A stretch of 64,000 nucleotides of DNA. Origin: Roseitranquillus sp963776845. Its GTDB lineage: Bacteria; Pseudomonadota; Alphaproteobacteria; Rhodobacterales; Rhodobacteraceae. This document shows positions 59,832 through 64,000 of this stretch, piece after piece. Below the pieces are notes generated by a model. The model was given only the letters and a program-made list of their open reading frames with translations, made no database searches and was not told where the DNA came from. The stretch is from the NCBI GenBank assembly GCA_963776845.1, contig CAVZOJ010000002.1:1054001-1118000 (forward strand), given 5' to 3'. The number at the start of each line of letters is the position of its first letter. Position 1 is the stretch's first letter. Both the position numbers and the translations under genes were made by a program.

Positions 59832-61410
59832 CCTCGACCCTCCCCTCAAGGCGCGGCGCCGCGGAGACGAGCGCGCGCGTATATTCGTGCCGGGGGGCGT
59901 CGAGGACCCGTTCCGTCGGCCCCTCCTCGACGATGCGCCCGGCGCGCATGACCATGACACGATCGGTGATGGCACGCACCACCGTCAGGTCATGTGTAAT
60001 GAAAAGATACGCCAGACCGAAGCGCGCACGCAGGTCGGCGAGCAGGTCCAGCACTCGCGCGCGGACCGAGACGTCGAGCGCCGAGACCGCCTCGTCCAGC
60101 ACGATCAGGTCGGGCCTGATGATGAGAGCGCGTGCGATGGCGAGACGTTGGCGTTGTCCGCCGGAGAACTCGTGCGGCCATCGCTCGCGGTCGACCGCGC
60201 CCAGCCCGACGCTGCGCAGTGCTTCGACGATCGCATCCGTGCGCGCTTCTCCCCGTGGCGGATCGTCGAGCAGGTGGAAGGGTTCGGTGACGAGGCGCGA
60301 CACGCGATGCCGCGGGTTGAAGGATCCGTAGGGGTCCTGGAAGACCGCCTGGATCCGTCGTCGCACAGACCGGTCGCCGTCATGGATCGGTCGGCCGTCG
60401 AGGCTGATCTCGCCCCCCTGGATCGCGTCGAGCCCGAGGATGGCGCGCCCAAGGGTGGTCTTGCCGCAGCCGGATTCACCGACGAGGCCGAGGCTCTCGC
60501 CAGCGTTCAGATCGAAGCTGACCCTGTCGACGGCCCGTAGCCGTGTCTCGCGCCGAAACGGCCAGAGCGCCGGGCGGACATGATCACGGACCAGATCGCG
60601 AACCTGCAGCAGCGGCGCGCCGGCCTTCGCGCCGGCGCGGTCCGGTTGGTGCTCGCTCGCCTCGAGCAAGGACAGGGAATAGGGATGCTTCAGCTCCCGC
60701 GCAAAGCCTTTGCCCGAAACCTGCTCGAGGATCTCGCCGTCCTTCATGATGGCAATGCGGTCGGCCATACCCGAAACAACGGCGAGATCGTGCGTGATCA
60801 TCATGAGCCCCGCACCGTCCTCCCGCGAAAGGCGCGTCAACAGGCGCAGGATCTCGGCCTGGGTCGTGACGTCGAGGGCCGTCGTCGGCTCGTCGGCGAT
60901 GATCAGCCGGGGGCCGAGCGCGACCGCCATCGCGATGACCACGCGCTGCCGCTGCCCGCCGGACAGTTCGTGCGGATAGCGCGACGGGGGAAACCGCTCC
61001 GTCGGCAACTCGCAACGTGCCAGCGCGTGGCGGGCCTCCTCCATCGCAGCCTTGCGCGAGACCTTGCGGTGAACGCGGACCACCTCGGCCACCTGGTCCC
61101 CGATCGTTTGCACCGGGTTCAGCGCCATCATCGGTTCCTGAAACACCATGCCCATGGCCGCGCCGCGTAGCCTGCAGAGCTTGTCCTCGGGCATCGCCAG
61201 CAGGTCCTCGCCGTCGAGCAGGATGCGCCCCTGCGCGCGTGCGGCCCGCGGGAGGAGGCCCATGACCGAGAGCGCGGTCATCGACTTGCCGGACCCGCTC
61301 TCTCCGATGAGCCCCAGGATCTCGCCCGGCGCCAATGTCAGCGAGACGTCTCGAAGGATGCGCCGTTCGCCGATCCCGAGGTTCAGCCGCTCGATCGAGA
61401 GCAGCGTCAT
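59806..61410 (-). CDS. Peptide-type ABC transporter ATPase, two domains fused
   Basis: A 534-aa protein with two ATPase modules, a DppD-DppF-like fusion. Walker A GESGSGKS is at 36-43 and GESGCGKT at 311-318; signatures are ELSGGQRQRV and EFSGGQRQRL. The oligopeptide-type C-terminal extension (APRHEYTRALVSAAPRLEG) follows the second module; the first also ends with an HPYSLSLLEA form. It drives uptake through the two permeases encoded upstream, whose stop it overlaps by 4 bp. Confidence 0.94.
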   Translation of the reverse strand: MTLLSIERLNLGIGERRILRDVSLTLAPGEILGLIGESGSGKSMTALSVMGLLPRAARAQGRILLDGEDLLAMPEDKLCRLRGAAMGMVFQEPMMALNPVQTIGDQVAEVVRVHRKVSRKAAMEEARHALARCELPTERFPPSRYPHELSGGQRQRVVIAMAVALGPRLIIADEPTTALDVTTQAEILRLLTRLSREDGAGLMMITHDLAVVSGMADRIAIMKDGEILEQVSGKGFARELKHPYSLSLLEASEHQPDRAGAKAGAPLLQVRDLVRDHVRPALWPFRRETRLRAVDRVSFDLNAGESLGLVGESGCGKTTLGRAILGLDAIQGGEISLDGRPIHDGDRSVRRRIQAVFQDPYGSFNPRHRVSRLVTEPFHLLDDPPRGEARTDAIVEALRSVGLGAVDRERWPHEFSGGQRQRLAIARALIIRPDLIVLDEAVSALDVSVRARVLDLLADLRARFGLAYLFITHDLTVVRAITDRVMVMRAGRIVEEGPTERVLDAPRHEYTRALVSAAPRLEGRVEDAGYRTSD

Positions 61411-62253
61411 CCAGGCCCCGAATGCGGGTCCATGACATCCCGCAGGCCGTCACCAAGCAGGTTGAGCCCGAGCACCGTCAGCACGATGCAGAGCCCCGGG
61501 ATCAGCGCGAGCTGCGGCGCAAGCGAGACCATGGTCTGCGCCTCGGCCAGCATTCGGCCCCACGACGGCGTTGGCGGCTGCGCCCCGAGACCGACATAGC
61601 TCAAGCCAGCCTCGGCCAGAATGCCGAGCGAGAACTGGATCGTCCCCTGCACCATCAGCAGGTTGGCGACGTTGGGCAGGATGTGCTCCACCGAGATCCG
61701 CACACGGCCCTTGCCGGCGAGCCGCGCCGCCAGAATGTAGTCGAGGCTCCAGAGCGACAGCGCCGCGCCGCGCGTCAATCGGGCGAAGACCGGGACGTTG
61801 AAGATGCCGATCGCGATGATCGCGTTGACCGCCGAAGGCCCGAAAACGGCGGTGATGAGGATCGCGATGACGAGCGACGGGAAAGCGAAAACGAGATCGT
61901 TGCCGCGCATCACAACCTCGTCGAGAAGCGACCCGCGCCATGCCGCCGCGGTCAACCCGAGCGGCACGCCGAAGGCGACGCCGATCCCGACCGCCACGAG
62001 TGCGACTGCGATCGACGTGCGTGCACCCACCATGATCATCGACAGCATGTCGCGGCCGAGCTGATCGGTGCCGAGCGGATGCGCCGTCGATGGTCCAAGA
62101 AAGCGCTGAGCGACCTCTACCTGGGCGACATCGTGCGGCGTCCATGCCAGCGAGACGAGTCGCGGCGAGGGCGAAGACCAGCGTCAGCGCCAGTCCGATC
62201 CACAAGGCCGTCGGCGGGCGTGCCCCGGCCGGAACCGTCGCGGCGGGCCTCAC
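61407..62253 (-). pseudogene. Peptide-type ABC permease (DppC-like), frameshifted
   Basis: The N-terminal part from GTG 62253 (RPPTALWIGLALTLVFALAA) is in one frame. One extra base at about 62160 shifts it, and LVSLAWTPHDVAQVEVAQRF, then HPLGTDQLGRDMLSMIMVGA and the permease core (SLSFS-type GILAEAGLSYVGLGAQPPTP) continue in the next. Rejoined it has about 281 aa, the normal size. The GTG overlaps the DppB stop (GTGA). Downstream genes of the operon are intact. Confidence 0.85.
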
Positions 62254-63191
62254 CGCCGGCGCAGCCGCGGGTCCACGGCGGCGTAGCTGAGGTCGACGAC
62301 GAAGTTGACCACGATGACCGCGAAGACGAGCAGCATCACGACGCTCTCGACGACGATCAGGTCTCGAGCCGAGATCGCCTGGAAGATCAGACGCCCCAAT
62401 CCCGGCAGGAAGAAGACGTTCTCGATGATGATCGCACCGGCAAGCAGGAACGAGAATTGCAGACCGATGATCGTCAGGACCGGGATCATCGCGTTTCTCA
62501 GCGCATGTCGCCAAAGCGCCTGGCGTCGCGTCAGGCCCTTGGCGCGCGCGGTGCGGATGAAGTCTTGGCCCAGGGTCTCGATCAGGGCGGACCGCATGAC
62601 GCGCGTCAGGATCGACGCCTGCGGCAATGCAAGCGCCACGGCGGGCAGGATCAGAGCCTTGAGCGCCGCCAGCGGATCGCTCCAGCCAGGAAAGCCGCCA
62701 GCGGAGAACCAGCGCAGGTTCACCGCGAACAGCAGGACGAGAAGCATAGCGAACCAGAAGTTCGGGACGGCGATGCCAAGTTGCGTGACCCCCATGACGG
62801 CAAGGTCCCCGCCCCCGCCGCGCCGGCTCGCCGCCAAGAGCGCGGCGGGGAAGGCGATCGCCGTGGAGAGAGCCAAGGCCATCACGGCAAGCGGCAGAGA
62901 GACCCACAGGCGGTCGGCAACCATGCCGGCGACCGGCGTGCGATAGGTATAGCTCGTTCCGAAATCGCCACGGAGCATGCCCGAGGCCCAGTCGAGGTAT
63001 CGCAGGTGCGGCGGGCGGTTCAGGCCCATCTCCTCCCGCAGCGCCGCCACGGTCTCGGGCGCCGCGTTGATGCCGAGCATATAGGCGGCCGGATCGCCAG
63101 GCACGAGTTCGATCACCGCGAAGATGACGACGCTTGCCGCAAAGAGGCTCAGGGCGAGAGCCCGCAGCCGACCGACGGCATAGCTCAGCAT
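62250..63191 (-). CDS. Peptide-type ABC permease (DppB-like)
   Basis: A 313-aa inner-membrane protein with six segments. The N-terminus MLSYAVGRLRALALSLFAAS, then ELVPGDPAAYMLG, and the permease loop RVMRSALIETLGQDFIRTAR, AKGLTRRQALWRHALRNAM are typical of DppB. ATG 63191 begins the first helix; the frame is open to 63242. It follows the binding-protein gene by 124 bp, which hold no other gene. Confidence 0.93.
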   Translation of the reverse strand: MLSYAVGRLRALALSLFAASVVIFAVIELVPGDPAAYMLGINAAPETVAALREEMGLNRPPHLRYLDWASGMLRGDFGTSYTYRTPVAGMVADRLWVSLPLAVMALALSTAIAFPAALLAASRRGGGGDLAVMGVTQLGIAVPNFWFAMLLVLLFAVNLRWFSAGGFPGWSDPLAALKALILPAVALALPQASILTRVMRSALIETLGQDFIRTARAKGLTRRQALWRHALRNAMIPVLTIIGLQFSFLLAGAIIIENVFFLPGLGRLIFQAISARDLIVVESVVMLLVFAVIVVNFVVDLSYAAVDPRLRRR

Positions 63192-63315
63192 CGCGCGGCA
63201 ACCTGGCAGGCCAGGGCCGGCAACCGGAGGTCTGCGACCCACCCGCCTGCTGCCGACCCTCGGAAACTCACATGGCGCGCGCGCGGCGGCGACAGCCGGG
63301 CGCGGACCGTTGAGC

Positions 63316-64000
63316 TCATCTGGCCCAGTGGACGTTCGTCAGGTCGACGGCCTGCGTCGGCGCATTCGCCCACAACCCTTCGAGCCCCGCACGGGCAACG
63401 GAGACCTGCGCGAGCTGGAACAGGAACCCGTTCACGAAATCCTCGGCGATGATGCGCTGCGCTTCCTGCAGGAGTTCGCCCCGCGCTTCGACGTCGATCT
63501 TGCCGGATAGATCGGCCATCAGCTCCTGGAACTCAGGGTTGTCATACTGGAAGTAGTAGTCCGGCCTCGCGTAGATGTTGATGTCCATCGGCTCGGTGTG
63601 ACTGATGATGGTGAGGTCGAAGTCCTTTCCATTGAAGACTTCCTCCAGCCACTGCGCCCATTCCAGATTGGTGATCTCGGTCTGGATTCCCACGTCGCGC
63701 AGCTGGCTCGCGATGATCTCGCCGCCGCGTCGGGCATAGGATGGCGGCGGCAGTTTGAGCGACGCGGTGATCTGCCCGTGCCCGGCCTCCTCGAGCAAGG
63801 CGCGCGCCCTCTCGGGGTCATGCGGCGAGAGGCTGGTCAGATCGACGTAGTCCGGATTGTGAGGCGCGAAGTGGGAGCCGATCGGCTGTCCGTAGCCGAA
63901 CATCGCACCGTCGATGATCGCCTGGCGGTCGATCGCATAGGCGATCGCCTCGCGCACCTTGGGGTCGTCGAAGGGCGGCGCCGCGTTGTTGATGGCGAGG
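63316..64000 (-). CDS. Peptide-type ABC substrate-binding protein, 5' end outside window
   Basis: The last ~227 residues of a cluster C (SBP_bac_5) periplasmic binding protein: FDDPKVREAIAYAIDRQAII, MFGYGQPIGSHFAPHNPDYV, DPERARALLEEAGHG and DVEARGELLQEAQRIIAED. It supplies the ligand to the following permeases. The ligand cannot be read from this part. Confidence 0.92.
   Translation of the reverse strand, partial: LAINNAAPPFDDPKVREAIAYAIDRQAIIDGAMFGYGQPIGSHFAPHNPDYVDLTSLSPHDPERARALLEEAGHGQITASLKLPPPSYARRGGEIIASQLRDVGIQTEITNLEWAQWLEEVFNGKDFDLTIISHTEPMDINIYARPDYYFQYDNPEFQELMADLSGKIDVEARGELLQEAQRIIAEDFVNGFLFQLAQVSVARAGLEGLWANAPTQAVDLTNVHWAR

Noticed and set aside
61335..63452. 705-codon open frame on the plus strand
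   Set aside because: Antisense to the two permease genes; composition of Arg/Asp/His repeats typical of a shadow frame.

Overview
The window looks like a piece of chromosome from a high-GC alphaproteobacterium, most likely Rhodobacterales (Roseobacter/Paracoccaceae type). The support is: an F1-only ATP synthase operon in the order atpHAGDC with no F0 genes beside it; CarD, RpoH, MmcB, DUF1127 and DUF1194 proteins; homospermidine synthase; a GTTC-N7-GTTC LexA box; and a tRNA-His with discriminator A73 and no templated G-1. Almost all of it is ordinary chromosomal gene content. No CRISPR array, rRNA, integrase or intact insertion sequence was seen.

Layout. 0-9 kb: metY (frameshifted), a SIMPL-domain protein, a large proline-rich single-pass membrane protein, hppD with a divergent Lrp-type regulator and a CPA2 cation/proton antiporter, then carD and fdxA. 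9-14 kb: an S4-domain protein coupled to a Suv3-like RNA helicase, a TPR protein, an SCP2-like protein and a frameshifted lysophospholipase. 14-19 kb: a complete Anbu cluster (proteasome-like Anbu, transglutaminase, alpha-E protein, circularly permuted ATP-grasp), preceded on the same strand by three coupled small genes. 19-26 kb: a ligase-associated exonuclease and its ATP-dependent DNA ligase separated by a LysR/DUF1127 pair, then a frameshifted DUF1194 gene and oligoendopeptidase F. 26-28.4 kb: a scar-like stretch with a SieB-like protein of visibly lower GC and the C-terminal stump of a hydantoinase B/5-oxoprolinase gene.

28.4-36.6 kb: a DksA/TraR-type zinc-finger gene behind two tandem palindromes, rpoH with a palindrome filling its promoter spacer, rluD, tRNA-His, mmcB with a LexA box, a membrane coiled-coil protein coupled to a ClpP-like protein, an HCCA-isomerase-like protein and prs. 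36.6-46 kb: atpHAGDC, a methyltransferase, gloB and clpA. 46-50 kb: a MotA/ExbB-like protein paired with a MotB/OmpA-like protein that has a very long coiled coil. 50-64 kb: chaC-like gene, DUF2125, rpsD with a structured leader, a small exported protein, homospermidine synthase, hisC-tyrC-extensin, and a dipeptide-type ABC transporter operon that also carries an aldehyde dehydrogenase and an SDR oxidoreductase.

Two features run through the window. First, five conserved genes each carry one extra base that shifts the frame (+1 every time), which points to indel errors in the assembly or to recent decay. Second, gene coupling is tight: many neighbours overlap as NTGA, with ATG, GTG, TTG and apparently CTG as the start. 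The best leads for unexplained biology are the Anbu cluster with its small-gene neighbours, the giant coiled-coil motor-like pair, and the unassigned palindromic operators.
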